64,000 bases of DNA from Cutibacterium acnes (GTDB taxonomy: Bacteria > Actinomycetota > Actinomycetes > Propionibacteriales > Propionibacteriaceae), in contig NZ_CP023676.1 in NCBI RefSeq assembly GCF_003030305.1, positions 930,001-994,000 on the forward strand, written 5' to 3'. Made by a program: the position numbers and the translations under genes. Numbering within the stretch: the first letter of the stretch is position 1; every line of letters begins with the position of its first letter. Below, piece by piece: positions 17,475-26,468 of this stretch. Below the pieces are notes generated by a model that saw only the letters and a program-made list of their open reading frames with translations, had not been told where the DNA came from and ran no database searches.

Positions 17475-18326
17475 ATGAATGACGACTACCGAGACCGTCT
17501 TGAAGACCTCATCGCGCGGCTGCCTGCCCGAAACCTGGGGCCCCGGCGCTCGGCGACCCCAGCGGAGGAGGAACCGGCCCAGGAGGAGACTCCAACTCCT
17601 CGACGAACAGTGAGCCGAGTCCATGCCTCAGCAGTGGGGGTATTGCTCGTTGTGGTGTTGTCCGTCATCGCTGTCTGGCTGATGCGCTCGAAACCTACCG
17701 AAGTGCCAGCGGGCGCTGTCATGGTGTCAACGGTGCCCGAGGGCACGACTATGCCCGGCAGGGAGACAACCGAGTCAGAAGCGTCGTCCGAAAGCACCAC
17801 GCCCGCCGCGCTCCCGGTCGCAACGACGACGCCCGCAGTGGGCGCACCCATCCAGGTTCACGTGGCCGGACGAGTGAAGCATCCCGGTGTGTACACGGTT
17901 AATCCCAACGCCCGTGTCGCTGATGCCATTGAAGCCGCGGGCGGGATGACGGCGGGCGCCCACCCCGGTCGTCTCAATCTTGCTGCCCCGGTCTGTGACG
18001 GGTGTCAGGTATGGATCCCCGTGGGTGGAGACGGAGCGGTGACACCACCCGACCAAAGCGCTGGCGGTCCGGCGGGGGCTGTTGGAGGGTCGGGACGTAG
18101 TTCTGGAGTAGCAGCGGCTTCGGGTAGCGATAAAGCTCCAGTTAATCTCAACACTGCAAATCAAAGCGAATTTGAGACGATTGACGGGGTCGGTCCAGTA
18201 ATGGCGGGCAAGATCATGGCTTGGCGTCAGGAACACGGACAGTTCGCCTCGGTCGACCAATTACGGGAGATTTCTGGTATCGGGGCAAAGACGTTCGAGA
18301 AGATCAAGCCGCATGTCACCATCTAA
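17475..18326 (+). CDS. comEA: ComEA-type DNA-binding competence protein
   Basis: A 283-residue protein. It has a cytoplasmic N terminus, one membrane anchor (residues about 53-70, VGVLLVVVLSVIAVWLM), a Thr/Ser-rich linker, an SLBB domain (IQVHVAGRVKHPGVYTV) and a C-terminal double helix-hairpin-helix (LNTANQSEFETIDGVGPVMA, then ISGIGAKTFEKIKPHV). It binds DNA on the outer face of the membrane and hands it to ComEC. It overlaps comEC by 14 nt. The start is preceded by AACTGAAGGT. Confidence 0.93.
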   Translation: MNDDYRDRLEDLIARLPARNLGPRRSATPAEEEPAQEETPTPRRTVSRVHASAVGVLLVVVLSVIAVWLMRSKPTEVPAGAVMVSTVPEGTTMPGRETTESEASSESTTPAALPVATTTPAVGAPIQVHVAGRVKHPGVYTVNPNARVADAIEAAGGMTAGAHPGRLNLAAPVCDGCQVWIPVGGDGAVTPPDQSAGGPAGAVGGSGRSSGVAAASGSDKAPVNLNTANQSEFETIDGVGPVMAGKIMAWRQEHGQFASVDQLREISGIGAKTFEKIKPHVTI

Positions 18327-20667
18327 ATCTCACCGTGATGACTATCAACGCCAGGTTGTTTCGACCCCCGATGTGCGCATGGTCCCGGTGGCCATCACGG
18401 CATGTGGGATGGCTGCTGTCGGTATCGGCGGTCATCGCTGGATGATTCTTAGTGCCGGAATTGGATGCCTTGCCGCAGGCATGATCGCGGTAAAGCGTAA
18501 GGCGTGGTTGGTTGTGGTATCCGCCGCGGTGGGGTTGACCGTCCTCATGAGCGCCGGAATGCGCGACCTCGTTGTCCACCACACCGGTGTTGCTGAGCTT
18601 GCCCAGGAAGGAGCCGCAGTGACGGTGACAGGTCGCGTCGCCGCCGACCCACGGATCTTCGAGGTGAATGGTTCGGGTGGGAGCACCGTCATGATCACTC
18701 TGGTAGCCCACCGCATCGTCGCAGAAGCCCAGGCTATTGATCAATCGGTAAGGATAGTCGCCATGGCGTCGGGATCCACATCGGGCCCAGCGACGACGGT
18801 GGTCGTCGGGCAACAGGTTCAGGTGCGGGGACTGCTGACTCCGCCGCGGGAAGGCCGGGCTGAAGCAGCGGTACTGAAACTACGGGCCCCGCCGAGGGTC
18901 GTCGCACCTCCCGGGCCTCTTGACCGTGGGGTCAATCGTTTTCGCGCCGGTCTGGTTAGTGCTGTCGCCGGATGTCCAGAGGGTCAACGGGCTATCGTTC
19001 CATCGCTTGTTGTGGGGGACACCGCTGCGGTCTCGGAAGAGATGTCCGAGGAGTTCCGAGTGACGGCGTTAACCCATCTCATGGCCGTGTCTGGAGCCAA
19101 TCTTGCCTCCACGACGGCCCTGTTGTGGTGGATAGGTGCGTGGTGCGGCCTGAAGCGGCGAGGGCTAAGGGCGACGTCGGTAGCTGGCGTCGTCGTGTTT
19201 GTGGTGGCGTGTCGGGCCGAAGCCTCGGTGGTGAGGGCGGCCGCGATGGGAGTGGTCGCCATGGCTGCGACGGGGGTCGCATTCGACCGACGCGGTGGAA
19301 TCCGAACCTTAGCTGTCGCGGTGACTGGGCTGATGCTTATCGATCCATGGTTAGTGGGATCGGTGGGTTTCTGGCTGTCAGTTTGCGCCACGGCTGGCAT
19401 CTTGTGGTGGGCTCAACCGTGGTCGGTCGCGATGGAATGGGCACCAGCCTGGCTAGCGGTAGGCGTCACAGTGCCATGGGCAGCCCAGGTGACGACTCAG
19501 CCCGTCATCACCTGGATGGCTGGCACCGTATCGACTACCGGCCTCGTCGCCAACCTCGCGGCCGCCCCCTTTGTACCACCAGCCTCGACACTAGGGATGG
19601 TGACCGGGCTTCTCGCCTTCATCTGGCTGCCTCTGGGGATGCCGTTCGGGCGGCTTGCCGGGTGGTGTGTCCAACCGATTATCTGGATAGCTCACTTTGG
19701 TGCCAAGGCGCCATCTGGTCTGATCAGGTGGCCAGCAGGCGGATGGGCTCTTGGGGTGCTGGCCGGGCTATGTATGGGATTGGCCTTGATTACTCCAACG
19801 GTCTTGGCGAAGCCTTGGTTGACTGCGCTTGCAGGACTAGCAGTCATAGCAGCGATGGTCGTGCGTCCTCCCCTCCCAGGCTGGCCGGGACAGTGGCAGG
19901 TGGCGATCTGTGACGTCGGTCAGGGCAGCGCGGCTCTGGTGCGTGCTGGCCCACATGAGGCTGTCGTCGTCGATACTGGGCCAGATCCGCACAGACTGAG
20001 TCGTTGTCTGGATGACCTCGACGTTGCCCAGGTGCCGATGGTCATCCTCAGCCACTTCCACGCCGATCATGTCGACGGCCTGAACGCCGTTCATGACCAT
20101 GGCCTGACGAGGGCCATCGTCGTGTCCCAACTGTCCTCTCCTCCTTGGTCAGCGAAGCGGGTGGCGCAAACGGCTGCGCAGCTGGGCGCCAGGGTTGTCG
20201 TGGCTAACCCGGGCCGTGTGATGACGGCCGGAACGGCAAAACTTGAACTATGGGGAGGAACCCAGCTTTCCGATACCGGTAAAGATGAATCAGGGGAGGA
20301 GCCTGCTGTCGAGAACAACTCGTCGGTTGTGATCAAAGCGACGGTTGACGAGTTGAGAGTTGTGCTTCCCGGAGACGCCGAGCCTGAAGAACAGCACCAT
20401 ATTCTGACCGGAGGCACGGACTTGTCGAGTGATGTCCTTGTGCTGCCTCATCACGGATCGGCCCGTCAAGATGAGGGTTTCTGGGCGGCGACCGGGGCAA
20501 GTGTGGCGGTGGCATCTGCTGGCCAGGGAAATCCCTTCGGACATCCCTCGTACAAGGCATTATCTCTGGCTAAACGGATGGGGATGCAGCTGCATCGCAC
20601 TGATCTTGAGGGGACGGTGCTATTGGCCCGCAATGGTGGGTCCGTATTGGTCCAAACACGGTCGTGA
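18313..20667 (+). CDS. comEC: ComEC/Rec2 DNA-uptake channel protein
   Basis: A 784-residue membrane protein. It has an N-terminal DUF4131-like region, the Competence domain with several transmembrane helices (FRVTALTHLMAVSGANLAS, EASVVRAAAMG), and a C-terminal metallo-beta-lactamase-like domain (ICDVGQGSAALVRAG, ILSHFHADHVDGLN, LPHHGS). It would carry single-stranded DNA across the membrane. All parts look intact, so DNA uptake is possible in principle; no pilus genes are in this window. Confidence 0.93.
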   Translation: MSPSKSHRDDYQRQVVSTPDVRMVPVAITACGMAAVGIGGHRWMILSAGIGCLAAGMIAVKRKAWLVVVSAAVGLTVLMSAGMRDLVVHHTGVAELAQEGAAVTVTGRVAADPRIFEVNGSGGSTVMITLVAHRIVAEAQAIDQSVRIVAMASGSTSGPATTVVVGQQVQVRGLLTPPREGRAEAAVLKLRAPPRVVAPPGPLDRGVNRFRAGLVSAVAGCPEGQRAIVPSLVVGDTAAVSEEMSEEFRVTALTHLMAVSGANLASTTALLWWIGAWCGLKRRGLRATSVAGVVVFVVACRAEASVVRAAAMGVVAMAATGVAFDRRGGIRTLAVAVTGLMLIDPWLVGSVGFWLSVCATAGILWWAQPWSVAMEWAPAWLAVGVTVPWAAQVTTQPVITWMAGTVSTTGLVANLAAAPFVPPASTLGMVTGLLAFIWLPLGMPFGRLAGWCVQPIIWIAHFGAKAPSGLIRWPAGGWALGVLAGLCMGLALITPTVLAKPWLTALAGLAVIAAMVVRPPLPGWPGQWQVAICDVGQGSAALVRAGPHEAVVVDTGPDPHRLSRCLDDLDVAQVPMVILSHFHADHVDGLNAVHDHGLTRAIVVSQLSSPPWSAKRVAQTAAQLGARVVVANPGRVMTAGTAKLELWGGTQLSDTGKDESGEEPAVENNSSVVIKATVDELRVVLPGDAEPEEQHHILTGGTDLSSDVLVLPHHGSARQDEGFWAATGASVAVASAGQGNPFGHPSYKALSLAKRMGMQLHRTDLEGTVLLARNGGSVLVQTRS

Positions 20668-20763
20668 CGTTCTGCGTTGTCGGGAACGTCGTCGATAGCT
20701 GTCGGACGGCCGCGCTAACCTGATCGGTCGGTTCACAGTGAGCTGTTGCGGAAAGGAGAACAG

Positions 20764-22506
20764 GTGGCGTCACGGTTCACGGCTCAAGGGCCTCGTATGC
20801 CGATGCGTTTGCGCACCTGGCAGCGAGAAGCGCTGGATTCATACCTGGCTACTAGCCCTCGTGACTGGCTGGTTTGTGCTACCCCGGGAGCCGGTAAGAC
20901 GACGTTCACTCTGGCCGTTGCTGCACATCTGTGGCAGGACCACGTCATCAACCGCGTCATCGTGGTGTGCCCGACCGATCACCTGCGCTCTCAGTGGATT
21001 GCTGCGGCCCGTGGACTTGGGCTGGACTTGCGCGATACAACCAATGCTGAGGCGCTCCCACCCGATTGCCACGGATGCGTTGTCACCTATGTCCAAGTCG
21101 CCCAAAAACCGGCCCTACACGCAGCCCGCGCCACCAATATGCGCACCCTGGTCATCTTCGACGAGATACACCACGCCGGCGATGTCATGAGCTGGGGATC
21201 GGGCGTCATTGAGGCCTTCTCAGGGGCCGTGCGGCGACTTGGCGTGACAGGAACTCCCTTCCGGTCTGACGAGGCCAGGATTGCCCACGTTCGATATGAG
21301 GAAGTTAGTGATGGAGCCTTCGAGTCGGTAGCCGACTACACCTATGGATACGGCGATGCCCTGCGTGACGGCGTGGTGCGTCCCGTTACCTTCGCTACGT
21401 ACACCGGGCGCTCCACCTGGACTGACGCTGTGGGTGAAACCCACACGGCCATCCTCGGTGATTCCGAACTCACCAAGGCTCATGAGGAGATGGCCTGGCG
21501 CACCGCCTTGGACTCTGACGGCGAGTGGATTGCCCATGTCATGGCGGCAGCGTGGGCACGAGTGAGCCAGCTACGCGAATCGGGCACGATCCCGCATGCC
21601 AAGGTGCTTATCCCAGCCTCTAATCAGAAGATTGCTAAGGAATATGCCGAAGTCTGGCGAGACGTTACCGGCAATGAACCGTCCGTGATCCTCTCGGAGG
21701 ACGCGGCCTCGGCTAAGAAACTTGCCGCCTACCGCGATAATCCAGACAAGACTTGCGCGGTGTGTGTGCGTCTTATCACTGAGGGTGTTGACGTCCCGGA
21801 CGCAGCCGTTCTCATCTACTCGACGACGGCGTCTACCCCGCTATTCTTCGCCCAGATGGTGGGACGTGTGGTTCGAGCCCGGAACCGTCGTGAACGGGCC
21901 ACGGTCTTTCTGCCCGCGGTGGGACGACTCCTCGATCTCGCGTCCCAGATGGAGGAGGTGCGCGACCACGTTATCGGTCCGCCCGCCGAGCCCGACCTCA
22001 TTGAGGAATTCGACACTCGTGAGCGCTCTGAGCCGGACCCTAACGCCGGTACCTGGCAGGCCGTCGCTTCCGACGCTATCCTCGGCGAGGTCATCGACAC
22101 GTATGCTCCCTCGGACGGTGGTCTCTTCGCCCTTGACGGTCTGCTCAGCCCTGAGCAGGAGCGGGCTTTGCTAGCCCGCGACGAGAAGATTCGCGCCGAA
22201 CAGGCCCGTCGCATCGCCTCGGCCCGCCGCGCGTCCAAAGCCTCGAGGGAGGCCGAGGAGAGGCAGGCACGACGAGATGAGGCGGTTGCTTTACAGCGTC
22301 GCGGTGGATCCACTATTGACACCATCAGCGACCCGCGTGAGATGCGACGCGAAATACATCGTGCCTTGCTCGATTATTCCCGCCACCATGACCTAACTCC
22401 GCAGGCCGGTTGGGGCCAGCTATACCGAGAAGTTCCTGGGCCGAAAAATGAATCGGCCCCGATGGACTTGCTGCGTACTCGGTTGGAGTGGCTGCATTCT
22501 CACTGA
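20764..22506 (+). CDS. DEAD/DEAH-box superfamily 2 helicase
   Basis: A 580-residue protein. Motif I is ATPGAGKTTFTLAVA, motif II DEIHHAGD, motif III VTGTPFR, motif V RLITEGVDVPDAAVLIY and motif VI QMVGRVVRARNRRERA. It resembles type III restriction or UvrB-like SF2 helicases without a nuclease domain. A charged helical stretch (residues about 470-530, rich in Ala, Arg and Glu) follows. The GTG at 20764 has AAAGGAGAA upstream; an ATG at 20797 is an alternative start. It lies between comEC and holA; the substrate is unknown. Confidence 0.82.
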   Translation: MASRFTAQGPRMPMRLRTWQREALDSYLATSPRDWLVCATPGAGKTTFTLAVAAHLWQDHVINRVIVVCPTDHLRSQWIAAARGLGLDLRDTTNAEALPPDCHGCVVTYVQVAQKPALHAARATNMRTLVIFDEIHHAGDVMSWGSGVIEAFSGAVRRLGVTGTPFRSDEARIAHVRYEEVSDGAFESVADYTYGYGDALRDGVVRPVTFATYTGRSTWTDAVGETHTAILGDSELTKAHEEMAWRTALDSDGEWIAHVMAAAWARVSQLRESGTIPHAKVLIPASNQKIAKEYAEVWRDVTGNEPSVILSEDAASAKKLAAYRDNPDKTCAVCVRLITEGVDVPDAAVLIYSTTASTPLFFAQMVGRVVRARNRRERATVFLPAVGRLLDLASQMEEVRDHVIGPPAEPDLIEEFDTRERSEPDPNAGTWQAVASDAILGEVIDTYAPSDGGLFALDGLLSPEQERALLARDEKIRAEQARRIASARRASKASREAEERQARRDEAVALQRRGGSTIDTISDPREMRREIHRALLDYSRHHDLTPQAGWGQLYREVPGPKNESAPMDLLRTRLEWLHSH

Positions 22507-22953
22507 ACCAATCAGACCGATTCTGGGAACATGCGATATTTTAAGTCAGCGCATTCTAGCCTTGGTATGTGCCATGTTGCCTACGTTTGCCTTGGCTGCT
22601 GATGTTTGAGAGATGGATCATGCATCGGTAACTCATGGTGCGATTACAGTGATGCCTTTCAGATATCAGAAAATCCTTTGATCTCTGGCTCTTTCGTGGC
22701 AGCGTGGCTTTTAATTAGGAAGGGGTGTTGTGTGAAGTTCGTTTTGAAACCTCGGGATCTATGGTGAATTTCTCAACAGTGCGATGTGGCGATAGTGGAA
22801 GTCTGGCCCTAGCGGATTCGGGGATTTACCGTCGATCCCTCCGGGGCGAAACGAGAGATATTTGGGTAGACCTACGGTGAAAAGTGAGTATGGTCCATGC
22901 AGACTTCACTCGCTCACTGGCGCGGCTACCGATCCTGCGGCATCCTTGGACAG
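22507..22953. other. Intergenic stretch without a supportable gene
   Basis: About 400 nt, visibly more AT-rich than its surroundings, separate the helicase from holA. Only very short open frames occur. It probably holds the holA promoter; no strong terminator hairpin was found. Confidence 0.4.
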
Positions 22954-23919
22954 GTGAACTCGGTCTATGGCACGGCTTTGTTGGTCCAGGGTGCAGAGGC
23001 CCTGTTGTCAGACAGGGCCGTTGACGCCCGTATCAAGGCCGCCCGCCGGGAGTTTCCGGATGCCGAACTCGTCGAGTTGGAAGGTCGGGAAGTCGACGCT
23101 GGGCGATTCGTTGAGGCCACCGGAGGGTCACTGTTTAGTCAAGCGACGATCGTCGTCGTCAATGCTGTGTCTGATCTCGACAAGGATCTGTTTGACCTTG
23201 TTGCCACCACTGCAGCTAATCCTCCTGACACCCTGTGTCTCATCTTGGTCCATCCAGGCGGGGTCAAAGGTAAAGGGTTGCTGACCAAACTCACGAAAGC
23301 CAAGGTGGAGATCGTCAAGGCCGATGTCCCTAAACCATGGGCAATCCCGGACTTCATCGTAAATGAGGCACGTCGAGGCCACCTCGACATGGACCACGAC
23401 GCCGTTAATGCTCTGCACCAGGCTCTCGGCAACGATTTGCGCACTCTGGCAGCAGCTGTCGGTCAGCTCGCGAGCGATTCCCCGAATGGGCGAGTTGGAG
23501 CTGAGGAGGTCACGACCTATTTCGGTGGGAGGGCGGAGATCTCGTCTTTTAATGTTTCCGACGCCAGCTTAGAAGGACGGCTCCCTGATGCGTTGGAGAC
23601 CTTACGCTGGGCCTTGTCGATCGGGGTGCAACCGGCTGCGGTGACCGCTGCGATGGCACGCGGACTGCGGTCGGTGGGTCTCTACCTGGATCTGCGAAGC
23701 CAGCGGATGGGGGATAAGCAACTCGCCCAAACTATTGGCGTATCGCCATGGAAACTCAAGTCCCTCAACAAGCAGGCTCGGTCGTGGAGCAAAGCTGGCG
23801 TTGCAAGAGCTATCCGGCTCGTCAACACGTGCGATGCTGCCGTCAAAGGGGCTGCTGTTGACCCCGATTATGCCTTGGAATCGATGCTTATCGCTATCGA
23901 CGAGGCTCGCCAAGCCTGA
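22954..23919 (+). CDS. holA: DNA polymerase III delta subunit
   Basis: A 321-residue clamp-loader subunit. The N-terminal AAA-like fold starts with YGTALLVQGAEALLSDRAV, with LILVHPGGVKGKGLLTKL mid-domain. The C-terminal region (ISSFNVSDASLEGRLPDALE, LRWALSIGVQPAAV, GVSPWKLKSLNKQARSWS) is typical of actinobacterial HolA. It opens the beta clamp within the clamp-loader complex. The GTG at 22954 is favoured because homologues begin close to this point; ATG 22897 would add 19 atypical residues. It is convergent with rpsT. Confidence 0.9.
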   Translation: MNSVYGTALLVQGAEALLSDRAVDARIKAARREFPDAELVELEGREVDAGRFVEATGGSLFSQATIVVVNAVSDLDKDLFDLVATTAANPPDTLCLILVHPGGVKGKGLLTKLTKAKVEIVKADVPKPWAIPDFIVNEARRGHLDMDHDAVNALHQALGNDLRTLAAAVGQLASDSPNGRVGAEEVTTYFGGRAEISSFNVSDASLEGRLPDALETLRWALSIGVQPAAVTAAMARGLRSVGLYLDLRSQRMGDKQLAQTIGVSPWKLKSLNKQARSWSKAGVARAIRLVNTCDAAVKGAAVDPDYALESMLIAIDEARQA

Positions 23920-23971
23920 TCGGGGCTCGGTTGGGTAGGCTTAGTGCTTCTCCCATCGGGAACACACATCA

Positions 23972-24032
23972 AGCGCCCCAACCACCCAGTGGGTCGAGGC
24001 GCTGTGTGTATTCTCCTGGAACTCACCAGGAG
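23972..24032. terminator. Paired stem-loops between holA and rpsT
   Basis: AGCGCC (23972-23977) pairs with GGCGCT (23998-24003), extended outward by ACACA/TGTGT and inward by CCCA/TGGG. A second hairpin, TCTCCTGG (24012-24019) with CCAGGAGA (24026-24033), has a 6-nt loop. They lie between convergent stops and probably end transcription in both directions. Confidence 0.65.
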
Positions 24033-24040
24033 AGGAAGAC

Positions 24041-24307
24041 TCAGGCGGCCAGCGAGTTGAGCTTTTTGGAAATGGCCGACTTGCGGTTGGCGGCCTGGTT
24101 CTTGTGAATAACGCCCTTCGATGCGGCCTTATCGAGCTGACGGTTAGCGACCCTGGCGGCCTTAGTAGCGGCCTCGACGTCGCCGGCCTCAGCCGCGCGA
24201 CGGAAGTTGCGCACGTAGGTGCGCAGGGCGGACTTGACAGCCTTGTTGCGCTGGCGCGACTTCTCATTGGTCTTCACGCGCTTGATCTGCGACTTAATGT
24301 TCGGCAC
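24041..24307 (-). CDS. rpsT: 30S ribosomal protein S20
   Basis: An 88-residue, strongly basic protein with the S20 N terminus [20 protein letters not shown] and the C-terminal [19 protein letters not shown]. It binds 16S rRNA in the body of the small subunit. The GTG at 24307 is chosen because S20 proteins begin with (M/V)PNIKSQ; the 21 residues upstream in the same frame are not S20-like. Its position opposite holA is common in actinobacteria. Confidence 0.95.
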
Positions 24308-24427
24308 TGGGCAGCCTCTGATTCCTTGGTCGATGTACGTGGAGTGCGCCAGAAAGGCGCGACAGGACACGCTACCAAATCAATGCAGCTGGACCCAAAT
24401 CAGTCGACCTCTGTGAGTTGCGCATGG

Positions 24428-26341
24428 TCAGGCCTGAGAGCGGTCGCTTAGCCAAAGGCACTCATAGGGAGCGAGGCGCAGGTTCATGGGAGTCAAGTCG
24501 TAATCGAACCCTCTTAGCAACTCGGTGACGACGTCGTCAAGCTCAGAGCGCAAGGTTTCCATGGGGAACCACACTTCGTGCTCACTGATGTTGTATAGCT
24601 CAATCATGCGGCCTTCCGGATGTGGACGTCCCCACATAATGACCTTACGGTGAGGCGAAGGCAGGACTACTGTGTCGACGGAGGCATGGAACTCGGGGCT
24701 GCGGTGTCGGGCATTGATGGCCCGGCGCACCCCGTTCCATATTCGACCAGGAACGCTGTGCGGCTCGGCGTGGGCCTGCTTGACCATCGACCAGTTCATC
24801 ATAGGTCGATGGACCCAGCGGTTGTCGTCGGCATGACCGGGATCACGTTGCCAGTCGTCGTTGAGCATCCCGACCTCGTCTCCCATCCAGATTAGTGGTA
24901 CTCCGCCGTACCCGAGGATCGCGGTGTGCAGCATAACGATCCGGGCGATGGCAGCGTCAACACCAGCTGGGTCGTCGGACTCCAGGGCAGATTCCAGCCC
25001 CGCCAGGCTTGCTAAGGAGCCACTAATTCGACGGTCGCCGGTAACCGGGTTGTCTTGGAAGACCAGACCACGGGCGAAGGATCCGGGGAATGTCCCGGAA
25101 TAGAAGTCGGAGAGGAACTGCCGGTGGGCGACGGGGTCAAGGCCAGTTTTACGGGCGTCGGCATCATCGACGGTCCATCCGATGTCGTCGTGGCATCGAG
25201 CGTAGGTGGCCCAGGTTGTTGTCGAGGGTTTGTCGGGCGTCCGACTCAACGCTGTTTCCATGAGGCTGACGTCGCGGGTAGCTAGGGCGCTCCACAGCTG
25301 CACCATGAGGCTGTTGTGATAGATCATGTCGCAGACTTTTCCCCAGTGGCGCCCGCGTCCGAAATATCCCGTGAGATCGTCGGGGCCAACGATGGCATCG
25401 GCCATGAAAGCGACGGCGGGCGCGACGATCCGTATTGCCTGACGCAATGACTGAGTGATGTCGTGAATTTCCGGAAGGTTCTGACAGTTGGTGCCGAGTT
25501 TCTTCCAGATGAAGGCGATGGCGTCGAGGCGGAACACCTCGACCCCGCGATTGGCCAGCACACGCATCAGGTCGAGGAATTCGCAGAAAACGTCAGGGTT
25601 AGCCCAGTTGAGATCCCACTGGAATTCGTTGAAGGTCGCCCATACCCACCCCTGGCAGTCGTCGTCCCAGGTGAAATTGCCATGCGCGAAGTCCGGAAAA
25701 ACGTCCGGAAGGTTCTTCTCCCAGGCGTCAACCTCATCTTGAGTCGACAGAATATGGAAATAGTCGCGGTACTTCTGTTGACCAGCCCGAGCTCTTCGAG
25801 CCCATTCATGCTCGGCCGCTACGTGGTTAACGATGAGGTCCATGACGAGGGATATGCCGTGGGCACGCAGGGTAGCCGTGAGGTCAGCTAGGTCATCCAT
25901 AGTACCCAGATCCGTGCGGATAGTGCGATGGTCCGCAACGGCATAGCCACCATCGTCAGTACCTTGGCGAGGTTGCAGCAGGGGCATGAGATGCAGATAG
26001 CGCACACCCATGTCGCAGAGGTGATCGAGGTGATCGCTTATACCTTTGAGGGTGCCGGAGAAATGGTCGGTATAGGTTGCATAACCGATCATCGTCGGTT
26101 GTTGAAGCCAGTCGGGCTCCAGGAGGCGGGCTTCGTCGAGGCGCTTGAGATCATCAGGACGTTCGGCACACCGTTTTAGCAGGATGGCGCGGATTCTCTG
26201 CAGGGTTTCATCGGCGCGGTCTCCGTAGACCCTGCTCAGCCCGATCCATAGATCAGGTAGGTAGTGCTCCCAGCGGAGGTCGAAAGACTGCTGGGTGGAA
26301 GGATCAAGGCTCACATGTCCGGGGCTGTCGTCGGCGACCAT
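24428..26341 (-). CDS. Amylosucrase-like GH13 enzyme with Asp at the acid/base position
   Basis: A 637-residue GH13_4-like protein, co-linear with Neisseria amylosucrase: DGGYAV (residues 130-135), DLIVNHVAAEHEWA (168-181), WATFNEFQWDLNW, the nucleophile Asp273 in RLDAIAFIWKK, and HDDIGW at 384-389. The acid/base residue, Glu328 in the Neisseria enzyme (SEAIV), falls 42 residues after the nucleophile in both proteins; here it is Asp315 (ADAIV, codon GAT). Amylosucrases split sucrose and build alpha-1,4-glucan. The swap could lower or change activity. There is no signal peptide. The gene stands alone and diverges from lepA. Confidence 0.85.
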   Translation of the reverse strand: MVADDSPGHVSLDPSTQQSFDLRWEHYLPDLWIGLSRVYGDRADETLQRIRAILLKRCAERPDDLKRLDEARLLEPDWLQQPTMIGYATYTDHFSGTLKGISDHLDHLCDMGVRYLHLMPLLQPRQGTDDGGYAVADHRTIRTDLGTMDDLADLTATLRAHGISLVMDLIVNHVAAEHEWARRARAGQQKYRDYFHILSTQDEVDAWEKNLPDVFPDFAHGNFTWDDDCQGWVWATFNEFQWDLNWANPDVFCEFLDLMRVLANRGVEVFRLDAIAFIWKKLGTNCQNLPEIHDITQSLRQAIRIVAPAVAFMADAIVGPDDLTGYFGRGRHWGKVCDMIYHNSLMVQLWSALATRDVSLMETALSRTPDKPSTTTWATYARCHDDIGWTVDDADARKTGLDPVAHRQFLSDFYSGTFPGSFARGLVFQDNPVTGDRRISGSLASLAGLESALESDDPAGVDAAIARIVMLHTAILGYGGVPLIWMGDEVGMLNDDWQRDPGHADDNRWVHRPMMNWSMVKQAHAEPHSVPGRIWNGVRRAINARHRSPEFHASVDTVVLPSPHRKVIMWGRPHPEGRMIELYNISEHEVWFPMETLRSELDDVVTELLRGFDYDLTPMNLRLAPYECLWLSDRSQA

Positions 26342-26426
26342 AGTTTGAGCCTAGCTGGGTTGTGTGCGACGGTGTGATCGTAACTGAAAGCACAGTGTCA
26401 CTGGCGCGTGAGAGACTACATGTTGA

Positions 26427-26442
26427 GCCGGGCATCCCCGGC
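26427..26442. repeat. Small GC hairpin upstream of lepA
   Basis: GCCGGG-CATC-CCCGGC forms a 6-bp stem in the divergent gap between the amylosucrase-like gene and lepA. The role is unknown. Confidence 0.3.
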
Positions 26443-26468
26443 ACCATCATCGATATATGAGGGAGCAG

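Noticed and set aside
18972-19913. 313-codon plus-strand frame inside comEC
   Set aside because: It is an out-of-frame shadow of comEC with Gly/Arg/Trp-rich sequence and no family features.
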